Shown one piece after another: positions 55,348 to 64,000 of a stretch of DNA of 64,000 nucleotides; the first letter of the stretch is position 1, and each line of letters starts with the position of its first letter. Below the pieces are notes generated by a model. That model was given only the letters and a program-made list of their open reading frames with translations. It was not told where the DNA came from and made no database searches. A program made the position numbers and the translations under genes. The DNA is from Aaosphaeria pasadenensis. Taxonomy: Eukaryota; Ascomycota; Dothideomycetes; Pleosporales. The stretch covers positions 310,001 through 374,000 of the forward strand of contig JAKLMB010000029.1 in NCBI GenBank assembly GCA_022813625.1, given 5' to 3'.

Positions 55348-57705
55348 ATGGCCGAACAACCCATACCGCAACAGCAACCGCAACAGCCGCAACTACAGCC
55401 ACAGACAGATGCCAACGGCGCGCAAGGAGTCGGAAACGGTCCCCAGGTCATCAGCACATCCAATGGCCTCGAAGTCATTGTCGGACCGCTCCTCAACTAC
55501 AGGCGCATGAGCAATGAACAGACCGGACAGCCAATCTGGCACGGCAGCGTGCTCATCGTGACAAAACCCGGCCAACAAGGTCCCAGTCTTACCCTCTCAC
55601 CCGTTGGCGCAGTAAACCCACAAGAGGGCAACCCGCAATTCTCCGTCTCCGGCAGCACCAGGTACGCGGGCGAGAAGCTGTACGAGGATCCCAACAAGGC
55701 GTTCTGGCGCTTCACCATCGAGCTGCCGTTCCAGCAATTCGAGTCGCGGTGGGAGTACTCGATCGAGGGCTTGAGGTACGTCGACGAGAAGAAGAGCGAC
55801 AAGCCCCAGACGTTCGCGGTCCCCTCCGTCCACCAGTCCATGCGCATCATGTTCCACTCCTGCAACGGCTTCAGTGTCGGCACCGACATCGACGCATGGT
55901 CCGGTCCCGCGCTGTGGAACGACGTCCTCCGGATGCACGAGCAGAAGCCGTTCCACGTCATGATCGGAGGCGGCGACCAGATCTACAACGACGGCGTGCG
56001 AGTGGACGGTCCATTGAGGCCGTGGACTGACATCGGCAACCCGCACAAGCGTCGCGAATACCCCTTCAACGAGAAGATGCGCGCGGACTGCGACGAGTAC
56101 TACTACAACAACTATGTGCGCTGGTACGGCCAGAAGCCGTTTTCCACCGCCAATGGACAGATTCCGCAGGTCAACATCTGGGATGACCACGACATCATCG
56201 ACGGATTCGGTTCGTACACTGATCACTTCATGAAGTGCGCTGTGTTCCGAGGCATTGGAGGTGTGGCGCATAAGTACTATCTGCTGTTCCAGCACCACAT
56301 TGCGCCTCCCAAGAGTACGTTTACCACGGATGCGCCAGCTACCACGGCCGTCGGCCCAGAGGGCACGCCTGCAGATCCTGCACAGCTCAAGTCGACCTGG
56401 GTCAAGACCGACGATGCCAAGGATCCTTCTTACATCATTGGCCATAAGCCTGGTCCTTATGTCGAGGAGACGAGCATGAATATCTACTGCCAACTCGGTG
56501 CGCGCATCGCATTTGTTGGCATTGATGCTCGAACGGAGCGTACCAGGCATCGTATCAACTACCCGGAGACATACAAGCTGATCTTCGACCGCGTCAACAA
56601 GGAGTTGGCAGCGAACAAGGAGATCAAGCATCTTATCCTGTTGCTCGGTGTCCCAATTGCGTACCCCCGTCTGCAGTGGTTGGAGAACATCTTCTCCTCC
56701 CCCCTCATTGCACCCATCAAATTCCTGAACAAGCGTTTCGGATTCGGTGGAAGCCTGTTCAACCAGTTCGACGGTAACGTCGATCTCCTCGACGACCTGG
56801 ACGACCACTACACCGCGCACCAGCACAAGCACGAGCGCCGGGACCTAATCCACATGCTCCAAAACACGGCAAAGAAGAACAACGTGCGCGTCACCATCCT
56901 CGGCGGTGACGTCCATCTAGCCGCCATCGGCCGCTTCTACTCGAACCCCAAGCTCGCCATCCCCGCCGAGCACGACTTCCGCTACATGCCCAACGTCGTC
57001 AGCTCCGCCATCACCAACAAGCCGCCCCCGCAGGCCGTCGCCAACCTCCTCGCCAAGCGCAACAAGATCCACCACCTCGACCACGACACCGACGAGACCC
57101 TCCTCGAGATCTTCGACCGCGACCCGAACAGCAACGGCAAAATCACCAACGGCACCCCCCCTACCAACGGCGTCACCAGCGGCACCACCAACGGAGCCAC
57201 CACCACCACAAACGGCGAGCCTACCCCCAACCCACCCACCCACACCTCCACCTCCGACATCAAAGTCGAAAAGAAGACCGCCGACTCCAACCACGCCACG
57301 ATGCCCTCCCGCAACTACGCCATCATCGCCGAATCCAACCCCACCCCCGTCCTCCCTCCTCCCTCCTCCACCCTCCACCCCCCTACCTCCGCCTCTAACG
57401 CCAACGCCCCTTCAATTACCGGCGGCCCCGCCTCCTCCATCGCGCCCTCCACCGTCTCCCAGCCCCCCGAGCGCAAAGCCAACGCAAGGAAGCCGATTCA
57501 CAACGGCGAGCAGGGGGCCGGGACTACGCACCCTGCGGCGAGCGGGTTGCGGGCGACGGGGCTGTGTGGGCCGTTTGGGCTGGATGTTACGATTCGGGTT
57601 GAGGTGGCGCCGAGTGATAGGGAGGGGCATACGGATGGGTATGGGTTTAGTATTCCGGCTCTTGAGGGCGGGGAGGGGTTTAAGGAGCAGGGGAGTCGGT
57701 GGTAG
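55348..57705 (+). CDS. PhoD-like metallophosphatase domain protein
   Basis: Single exon, 785 residues. After a Gln/Pro-rich N-terminus, the region 50-560 carries the PhoD-type metallophosphatase fold. Visible metal-site motifs are MIGGGDQIYND (about 206-216), QVNIWDDHDIIDGFGSY (about 274-290) and TILGGDVHLAAIG (about 516-528). Fungal relatives are cytosolic or peripheral proteins (PhoD_2 group) of uncertain substrate. The region 585-700 is a low-complexity Asn/Gly/Thr/Pro linker (TNGTPPTNGVTSGTTNG). A short conserved C-terminal segment (FGLDVTIRVEVAPSDREGHTDGYGF) then completes the protein. No signal peptide. A 411-codon antisense frame reflects GC-ending codons, not a gene. Confidence 0.9.
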   Translation: MAEQPIPQQQPQQPQLQPQTDANGAQGVGNGPQVISTSNGLEVIVGPLLNYRRMSNEQTGQPIWHGSVLIVTKPGQQGPSLTLSPVGAVNPQEGNPQFSVSGSTRYAGEKLYEDPNKAFWRFTIELPFQQFESRWEYSIEGLRYVDEKKSDKPQTFAVPSVHQSMRIMFHSCNGFSVGTDIDAWSGPALWNDVLRMHEQKPFHVMIGGGDQIYNDGVRVDGPLRPWTDIGNPHKRREYPFNEKMRADCDEYYYNNYVRWYGQKPFSTANGQIPQVNIWDDHDIIDGFGSYTDHFMKCAVFRGIGGVAHKYYLLFQHHIAPPKSTFTTDAPATTAVGPEGTPADPAQLKSTWVKTDDAKDPSYIIGHKPGPYVEETSMNIYCQLGARIAFVGIDARTERTRHRINYPETYKLIFDRVNKELAANKEIKHLILLLGVPIAYPRLQWLENIFSSPLIAPIKFLNKRFGFGGSLFNQFDGNVDLLDDLDDHYTAHQHKHERRDLIHMLQNTAKKNNVRVTILGGDVHLAAIGRFYSNPKLAIPAEHDFRYMPNVVSSAITNKPPPQAVANLLAKRNKIHHLDHDTDETLLEIFDRDPNSNGKITNGTPPTNGVTSGTTNGATTTTNGEPTPNPPTHTSTSDIKVEKKTADSNHATMPSRNYAIIAESNPTPVLPPPSSTLHPPTSASNANAPSITGGPASSIAPSTVSQPPERKANARKPIHNGEQGAGTTHPAASGLRATGLCGPFGLDVTIRVEVAPSDREGHTDGYGFSIPALEGGEGFKEQGSRW

Positions 57706-58365
57706 AGTGTGTGGTCCTTTGAGGGAGAAGGGAAGAGTGGGTGAGGGAGGGAAGAAAAGAAAGGATTGGAATGGAGAAGAAAGGAAAGGATACCCTTGTC
57801 ATCTTTTGGTTTATGTTTTTTTCTCTTAATGGTACTGAGATTCTCTATACTGGAAGTTGTTGCTAGTTCTGAAAAATCCTAATATTGTTTTCGGAATCTT
57901 TTCGATTTGTGTTGTTGTTTTTCATAGGAGAATTGCTATTGGTTGGAAAGAAAGACCATTGTTTTTGTTGAGGAGAGGTCTTCTTATGATTTGCTTTTAA
58001 AAAGCCCCAATTTAATATATTTAATGTTTGATTTTAAGTATCAGTATTTTGACCTTTTGAAAAGGTTATTCTTCTTTAATGTAAGTGTAGATTGTAATGC
58101 CTCTGAAGGCTTATTTCTATAAATCTCTACTGAATCTATATATGTAAGGATTCCTTATATTCACATTTGTAGCTTCTCTCTTGGATGTATATAACTACCC
58201 GGGTAGGTCGATGAAGTAGAAGATATACGCTCACGTGACTTACCATGACTCCATAGAGCACGCAATCATCCCAGCCAATGATATGCTATCTCGAACTGAT
58301 ATCGACAACCTCACGTCTACAAACCCTCCACCACCATCACCACATGTAATCCCCCGCCAGCCAAA
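57706..58365. other. Intergenic, AT-rich
   Basis: 660 bp of AT-rich 3' flank (57.8-58.2 kb) then the second LAT permease promoter, with an E-box at 58231-58238. Confidence 0.55.
58231..58238. promoter_or_regulatory. E-box TCACGTGA before the second LAT permease
   Basis: Perfect TCACGTGA 128 bp before the ATG. By eye the only other copy of this 8-mer in the window is upstream of the first LAT permease. Confidence 0.5.
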
Positions 58366-60215
58366 ATGCCAACGGAGAACACCCCTCTCCTCCAGGACAC
58401 CCATGGACAAACCCCTCCAGTGCCAGGACCCCAACCCCAAAATGCCCCCTCCCAACCACACTCAACATTCGCCCGCCGCCTAACCGCCACCTCCGCCTTC
58501 ACCCTCCTAATCTCCATAATAATCGGCTCGGGCATCTTCTCGTCCCCAGGCCCCATCGACGCCAACGTGCCCTCCCCCGGCGCCGCGCTCCTAACCTGGC
58601 TCGTGGGCGGCATCGTCGCCTGGACGGGCGCGCTCACCATGGCCGAACTCGGCACCCTTTTCCCCGGCCCGGGTGGCATCCAACCGTACCTGTCTCACAT
58701 GTACGGCGAGGTTTTCGGGTTCCTGGCTGCGTGGTCGTGGGTGGTTGCTACGATGCCGGCGACGCTGGCGATTTTGAGCGTTGCGTTTGTGGAGAGCGTG
58801 TACTCGAGTCTCGGTGTTAATGATGCGGCGCCTGGGGTGGTGCACAAGCTTTGGGGGTTGCTTGTTGTGGGGGGCGTGACGGTGCTGAATTCGATTAGTA
58901 CGAGGACGAGTACGAGGTTGGGGAGTTTCTTCGTGGGAGTGAAGTTTTTGTCCGTGTTTTTGCTGATTGTGGCGGGGGTTGCGGCGGTGGGGGTGTTTGT
59001 CACGAGAGGGAAGGATCTGGGCGGTGGGGATTGGCATGAGAGGGGGTGGTTTGAGAGGAGGGAGACGGTGTTGCCGGATGGGGGGAGGATTAGGTGGGAG
59101 GAGGTGGGTGTGTGGGAGTCGTTGGGGTTTTATAGTACAGCGTTGTATGGCGCGTTGTGGGCGTACTCGGGCTGGGATAAGGTATTTTGGTTTCCCCCTT
59201 TTCAACGTGAGGTTTTGGCAGAAAGGAAGATGACTGACGATGTGAATGATGGTAAAGGCGAACTATGTAGCCGCGGAGCTCAAGAACCCACGGAAACAAC
59301 TCCCGCTCGCTATCAACACTGCGATTCCGACCATCATCGTGTGCTATGTTGCCGCAAACGCGGTCTACTACGTCCTCCTACCCTGGAAAGTCGTCTCCAT
59401 CACTGATGCGGCCGCCGTCGTACGTTCAACTCTCTCTTTCCAATTCCGTCTTCTAAATCTTCCACTTCTCATCTCAAAAAGCATGATAAGGGAATTCCAT
59501 TAACTCAAGAACACAGACAGCAGTAACCCACTTCCTCGGCAAAACAGTAGCCTACATCGCGACCTTCCTCATCTGCCTCGTGATCGCAGGCTCCGCGCTC
59601 GGAAACTCCTTCGTCGCAGGCCGCATGACCGTCGCCGCCGCGAACAAAGGCTGGATCCCCGCCGTCTTCGGCACCGTGGGCCAGATAGGCCCGTTCAAGA
59701 TCTCCCACCACCTGCGTTCCTCAAAAGGCGCCTCAAATGCCGACGCCTCCTCCGCCTCCTCTCCCACCTTAATCGACCAAAGCGACGATGATGCGTCGAA
59801 CGAAGACGCCCTGGATAGAGGCGACTCGCCAATGTAACGCTCCACCCCTTTCCCCCTTCCCTTCCCCCATTCCACTGACAAAAGAAACAGCAACGCACTC
59901 CTCCTAAACTTCCTCCTCTCAGCAATCTACATCCTCCTCTTCCCCATGCGCACCCTCCTCACGCTCAACGGCCTCGCAGAGTACTTCTTCTTCTTCCTGA
60001 CGGTCCTCGGCGCCATCGTCCTGCGCTTCCGCGAGCCGGATCTCGAGAGGCCCGTCAAGCCGAGTATTGTGGTGCCGGGCGTGTTTTGTGTTATCAGTGG
60101 GTTTGTGGTTGTGAGGGGTGCAGTCGGGGAGGTGCTGCAGGCGGGGGTTTTGGTGGGCGTGTGGGCGTTGGGTGGGGTTTGGTGGGTTGTTAGGGGGAGG
60201 AGGGGGAGGGATTGA
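58366..60215 (+). CDS. LAT-family amino acid transporter
   Basis: CDS joins 58366-59181, 59258-59419, 59517-59833 and 59891-60215 (539 residues). Junctions read SGWDKANYVAAELKNP, DAAAVTAVTHFLG and GDSPINALLLNFLL. The APC-superfamily signature SIIIGSGIFSSPG is in helix 1, with FPGPGGIQPYLSHMYGE after helix 3 and YSGWDKANYVAAELKNPRKQLP in helix 6-7, close to animal SLC7 light chains and fungal MUP-like permeases. The loop before the third intron is long, Ser/Asp-rich and unlike most family members. A substrate of large neutral amino acids or methionine is inferred. It shares the promoter E-box with the permease at 4118-5869, though the two proteins are only distant relatives. Confidence 0.9.
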
Positions 60216-60472
60216 GGTGGTAGTGGTGGGAGATGGGGGTTGTGGGATGGGGTGGTGGAAGGTGGGTGTATATAGAGATGGGCAGATATTGTAATGCGTA
60301 GACACAAAAGGTATAGAAGGAGTGCTACTAGACCTCGTTATCTTTTGTCGTTGAGGAGTTGCTAGAGCATAGTGTTGCGTAATAGCCTGTAGATTGCGGT
60401 ATGTAGTTGGAAGATGGGTTTGATGTCTTGATATGCTCGAAAGCCGAATATGTACTATAGGGCTAGCAATCT

Positions 60473-63400
60473 CTAACATTCTTCTTCTTCTTCTTCTTCT
60501 TCTTCTTCCTCTGTCCATACAATCTGAGAATCAACCTTCTCAAGAACCACTCCAAGATCCTCAATCCTCTGAATCTGCGATATGTCAATATCGGACAGTT
60601 CGCTACAGACTTCTTCCATCTTTGGCTTCCAGACATTGTCGATGAATTCCTGAAATTTCCCTGTGTGTGCTTCCCATTCAACTCTAAATTTTTCCACGAG
60701 GCCTTCAAAAAGCTCAATATCCTTCTTTTCGATAAAGTGTATGTCGTCGATTTTGCCGTAGTCCGGTTGCGGATCCGAAATCGGATCCAAAATATCTTCG
60801 AGTGCTGTATGACAGCAGGTGTGAGTGAGGTTCAATTTGTCGAACGTGAGGACTCGAATTATTGCAGGTGCCAACCAACGACGATTCTGATGCGGATCTA
60901 CGATCCCGTAGACAAAATGCAAGATGTCTCTTTGCCATTCCTCCGATGTATCGACAAAGCCTGAGAGCTTGATTCCGGAATACCGATAGCTCACCTTTAT
61001 GGCACTTCCAATGACAGTGCATCCATCTTCGGAACAGTGACAGCGGCAAGCGTCGCGATTCTCACGTAGGAGAACATTCATCATAAATTTACTGCACGGT
61101 GGCAATGAACCATGTAGGCCAACACAAGTGTGGACCCATGACCACGCAAACTTTTGCGCAATCGAATGGGCGGGGGTGGTGCGGTGCTGTGGATGAATCC
61201 AGTCAAGGCTACACCCTTTGCTCACAAACCACTCGTAAATCGATTTTCTAGCGGCCCATTGTGTCTTGAAATACGCATGTCTGGATTGAGACCACAGCAA
61301 TGATGAGTCCCTGGTGTCCTGGTCCAGTGGGAAACCTGCATCCCAAAGACATTGAGCAGCCATTACAGTCAAATTGCATGCGTGGTAGAGTGTGGAAGTG
61401 CACCCAGCCCGTGCCAAGTATGTTGCCATGTATGTGAAGATCTCATTTCGTGTCTCTGCCTCGAAGCGGTCTTGGTAATAGCAAGCATTCTTCCATGAAA
61501 CAGGAATTACAGAAATATTGTTGTGGAGAAGGACATGTATCGATTCTCTATTTCCGCACCGCAAAGCATCATCCATCAGGAAGCTCTCGTTCGCTTCGAA
61601 AATAGATAGGCCCCCAGGGATGTTGGACAACAGTAATTTTAATCCATATGGCCATGATAATGCAGTAGATAACGCTTTCTTGAACTCGAGACTAGTGTAA
61701 AATGAAGATGGTGGCTTTAATTGAAGTATCAACAAGAGCTCATGTTGCGATCTACGGACAATGGCGGACAAAAGGGGGGATTCCTCCTCGAAGTCTGGAA
61801 TGTATCAGCAAAGAATCACAATAGCCACTTGAAGTATACCTCTGTCATATTCCTCAAGTAATAGCAGTTCATATATGATATTGAAGAACCACTGAGTTGA
61901 TTGTGTCATCTGATAAGAGGGGAGGCTCCAACTTCCTGTCTTGCGTATGACATGCCGATAAATGAGAGCGACCTCGTCTTCGTTACATTCTCTATGGATT
62001 TCACGCCCACGAGAACTATGGTTGTTGAAAAGTATATTCCTAGAGTTGATCAGTGAGATTATTGTGATCTGCAAGTGTTGCTTACATTGCAAAGCTACTT
62101 TCCCGGTCTAGTCTGAGTCCCATATGTTCCAGGTCTTCTAAGAGAATGTTAAATTCATCAATGTTAAGCAATCCTTTCGTAAAGTACAGGGAAACGTGAT
62201 GGAAAATGAGCTATCAAAGTTAGAATTCTCAAAATATTCGACGATGAGGAATGATATCTCACCTGCATTACAGTCCGGCCGTATGGGTCAACGTCGAAGG
62301 GACTAGCTCGTTGATGTTTGAAGTTGTCCCTGACCGTATTTAATGTTTGGGAAAGCCGTAGCTTCCACTCTAATTTGTACCGTTCAGGGTCAGATTTCCA
62401 TTCTGAACGCTGTGTACTATTAGTTTTCCTAAGCAGGTCATGGAAAGGTCCAAACCCTGGTGAATCGATTGGAACTACGGGATGGAATCGTAACACGGGG
62501 GATATGGTCGACAAAATTGATGTGTGAGCGTAAACCCAGCCAGCCTTTACGTGGTAATTCCATCTTCCAACTGTTCTCAAATTGAACTGTGTTTCGATCG
62601 TTTGAACGCGATCGGCTTTTGCATAGTATTGACAACCTGGCATATGGTCCGACGCCTCCTCGACGCGGATAGGAAACGAGAACCAGTGTAGAATACTGGA
62701 CTTAATTTGAATCTGATTCCGCGCGTAATAGCGACAATGGCATCTTGCTCTTCGCGAAACCTTCCAATTTGCTATCTGTTGAAGTGGCTCACGACGATTT
62801 TCGGCTCTTTGATTCTGTGAACAGAGCAACGTTTCATCGTGGCTTTTCTCATTTGATGAAGAACTTGGAAAGCTACTCAGATTCATAGTTCTCGCGTTGG
62901 GTAAGACCTACTACGATTTAGTAACAATGTACAATCTCTTCAAGGATGTTCTCACTATTATGTCAAGCCTCCGCTCGATGGCAGAAAGCTGCGATGAAAT
63001 CAGGGATGTCTGATTCTGAATCGAAGTCATCTCGATTGTCCGATTCCCACGTTCGATCTCGATTATATCATTTTGACTCTTCAAGGTCTCCCTGACCTCT
63101 TCAAGAGCTTCTGTATGATTGTGTGCAACTCCACAATCTATAATTTGCAAAGCAAGCGCCAGATCCGCTTGCGTTCGGTCCAGCGTATCCTGGAGATGGA
63201 GTAATGTGTCGTGCCGAAAAGGCCACAACAATCTCTTCGTCACAAGCCTTGCTTGATCTCGCTGGCTCTCGGGTACTTTGGTCTCTCCACATCGTTTTGC
63301 ATACTCATTCAACTTCCTGAGCGCCAGAGCGACTGTATCCATGGACTTTTGTAGATCCGAGGACACCTCGCCATCCCCCAGTCGGATCGTCAACGACTCT

Positions 63401-63564
63401 AAGGCTTTCAAATTTCTGCCCAGGCTCTCTGATCTTCTTACAACTGCGTCGATATCATCGTGAAAACTTCGGAATTTCCCGTAATATAGGATTAGAGCCT
63501 GGCATATTTGCAGCCCGAGAGAGGTGACACCGACGGCCGAACCCGCCACGGAGAACGGGTCCAT
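60473..63564 (-). CDS. STAND N-terminal-domain protein without a visible NTPase
   Basis: CDS joins 63564-62956, 62907-62263, 62210-62086, 62039-61840 and 61794-60473 (966 residues). Introns are 45-52 bp; the first has a TACTAAA branch site. Junctions read RRLDIIVLPNAR, RTVMQLIFHHV, SFAMNILFN and DRDFEEESPLL. Residues 1-150 match the fungal N-terminal domain of STAND proteins (MDPFSVAGSAVGVTSLGLQIC, then a helical bundle). A middle region contains CHCRYYARNQ and SPFDVDPYGRT, a phrase usual before ankyrin-like repeats. The C-terminal half is helical with degenerate ankyrin-like pieces (ALRCGNRESIHVLLHN, DAGFPLDQDTRDSSLLW). No Walker A or NACHT/NB-ARC signature was found. The role is possibly in non-self response, by family context only. 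Confidence 0.78.
60479..60508 (+). repeat. TTC microsatellite coding poly-glutamate
   Basis: About ten TTC units, read on the minus strand as GAA codons that give the acidic C-terminal run of about 11 Glu before a final Cys in the gene at 60473-63564. Confidence 0.85.
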
Positions 63565-64000
63565 TTTGGACAAAAAGAGGAGAATTGGAATTCCAAGTAG
63601 GCTGAAAGAATGAGGGGGAGCGGGGTAGAAGAAGGAATTGGCTTGACAAGGCTGAATCTCAAGAGCGCGACAGGTTGCGAAATCGAATGCCAAGTGACTA
63701 CACCGCCAGGCTGAAATAGCCTTGCGACCTGCCCTTCTCGATTGGACAGGAAGACGAGTAGAGATCTCTCAGCAAAGAAGGTGCTCTCATACAATTTCTG
63801 GTCGGAGCACATTTTGAAGGTGAACACTGCCCCCAAAGAATCAGTCCCTCCAAGATATGGCAAACGAGGTTATGGTCAACAAAAGGCTTTTGCTGTTCTA
63901 CGTGACCATTTAATGCCACACAGCGAATGAGACCTTAGCATCACCTCTGAGGACGATCTTTATTTCTGCTCGAGGAGAATCTTGACTTGAATCATGTACG
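63565..64000. other. Right edge, promoter of the STAND-like gene
   Basis: 436 bp upstream of the start at 63564. Open frames here are extensions in the same frame or shadows; nothing else seen. Confidence 0.5.

Noticed and set aside
55597..56832. 411-codon antisense frame inside the PhoD-like gene
   Set aside because: Caused by GC-ending codons of the sense gene; no domain features of its own.
1..64000. CRISPR array, bacterial operon structure, rRNA genes, PKS/NRPS backbone
   Set aside because: None seen; the genes carry fungal introns and no repeat-spacer pattern or megasynthase domain is present.

Overview
The window is nuclear DNA from a filamentous ascomycete (Pezizomycotina). The evidence is very short introns (45-100 bp) with GT/AG ends and TACTAAC-like branch sites, a HET-domain NLR, a Pth11-like rhodopsin-domain membrane protein, Zn2Cys6 and MFS families, and a tRNA-Gln with a small intron. 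I cannot place it more finely than that from sequence alone. About 25 protein genes are supported. Exon joins were worked out by hand from splice signals, frame continuity and family motifs; where several exons are given, the spliced length was checked to be a multiple of three.

Layout. 0.5-14 kb: a cysteine-rich hypothetical, an AsaB/CmcJ-like hydroxylase-desaturase, a methionine-permease-like amino acid transporter, a Zn2Cys6 regulator, a cysteine-rich membrane-anchored hypothetical, a TRI12-type MFS exporter and a small hypothetical ORF. 14.9-19 kb: a HET-NB-ARC-TPR NLR, an EthD-domain protein, an intron-containing tRNA-Gln(CTG) and an AT-rich, possibly transposon-derived stretch. 19.9-23.6 kb: a DUF4267 membrane protein, a VOC/PhnB-like protein and a siderophore transporter with GATA-type (SreA-like) sites upstream. 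23.6-27.3 kb is gene-poor and holds coding-like debris. 27.3-34.7 kb: an FAD-dependent amine/amino-acid oxidoreductase, a Cys/coiled-coil hypothetical, two tandemly duplicated micro membrane proteins, an orphan coding fragment and a membrane-anchored Grx6/7-type glutaredoxin. 35.3-45.3 kb: an aldo-keto reductase and a phytanoyl-CoA-dioxygenase-like enzyme transcribed divergently around a CGG-N7-CCG palindrome, then a rhodopsin-domain membrane protein and a GMC oxidoreductase. 46.6-60.2 kb is a block of mostly conserved genes: a single-pass surface protein, ubiquitin E1 (UBA1), the Fe-S scaffold NBP35, a PhoD-like phosphatase and a second LAT-family permease. 60.5-63.6 kb: a five-exon protein with a fungal STAND N-terminal domain, no recognisable NTPase and a poly-glutamate tail.

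How genes may work together. No polyketide, peptide or terpene backbone enzyme is present, so the oxidoreductases, MFS pump and regulator do not make a complete biosynthetic cluster. The main regulatory signals I could read are an 8-bp TCACGTGA E-box seen only upstream of the two LAT permeases, and two perfect ATCWGATAA sites upstream of the siderophore transporter. The most interesting architecture is the NLR: its single intron splits the Walker A motif, and keeping that intron puts a stop codon immediately after the first G-rich half, so an unspliced message would encode a free HET domain.
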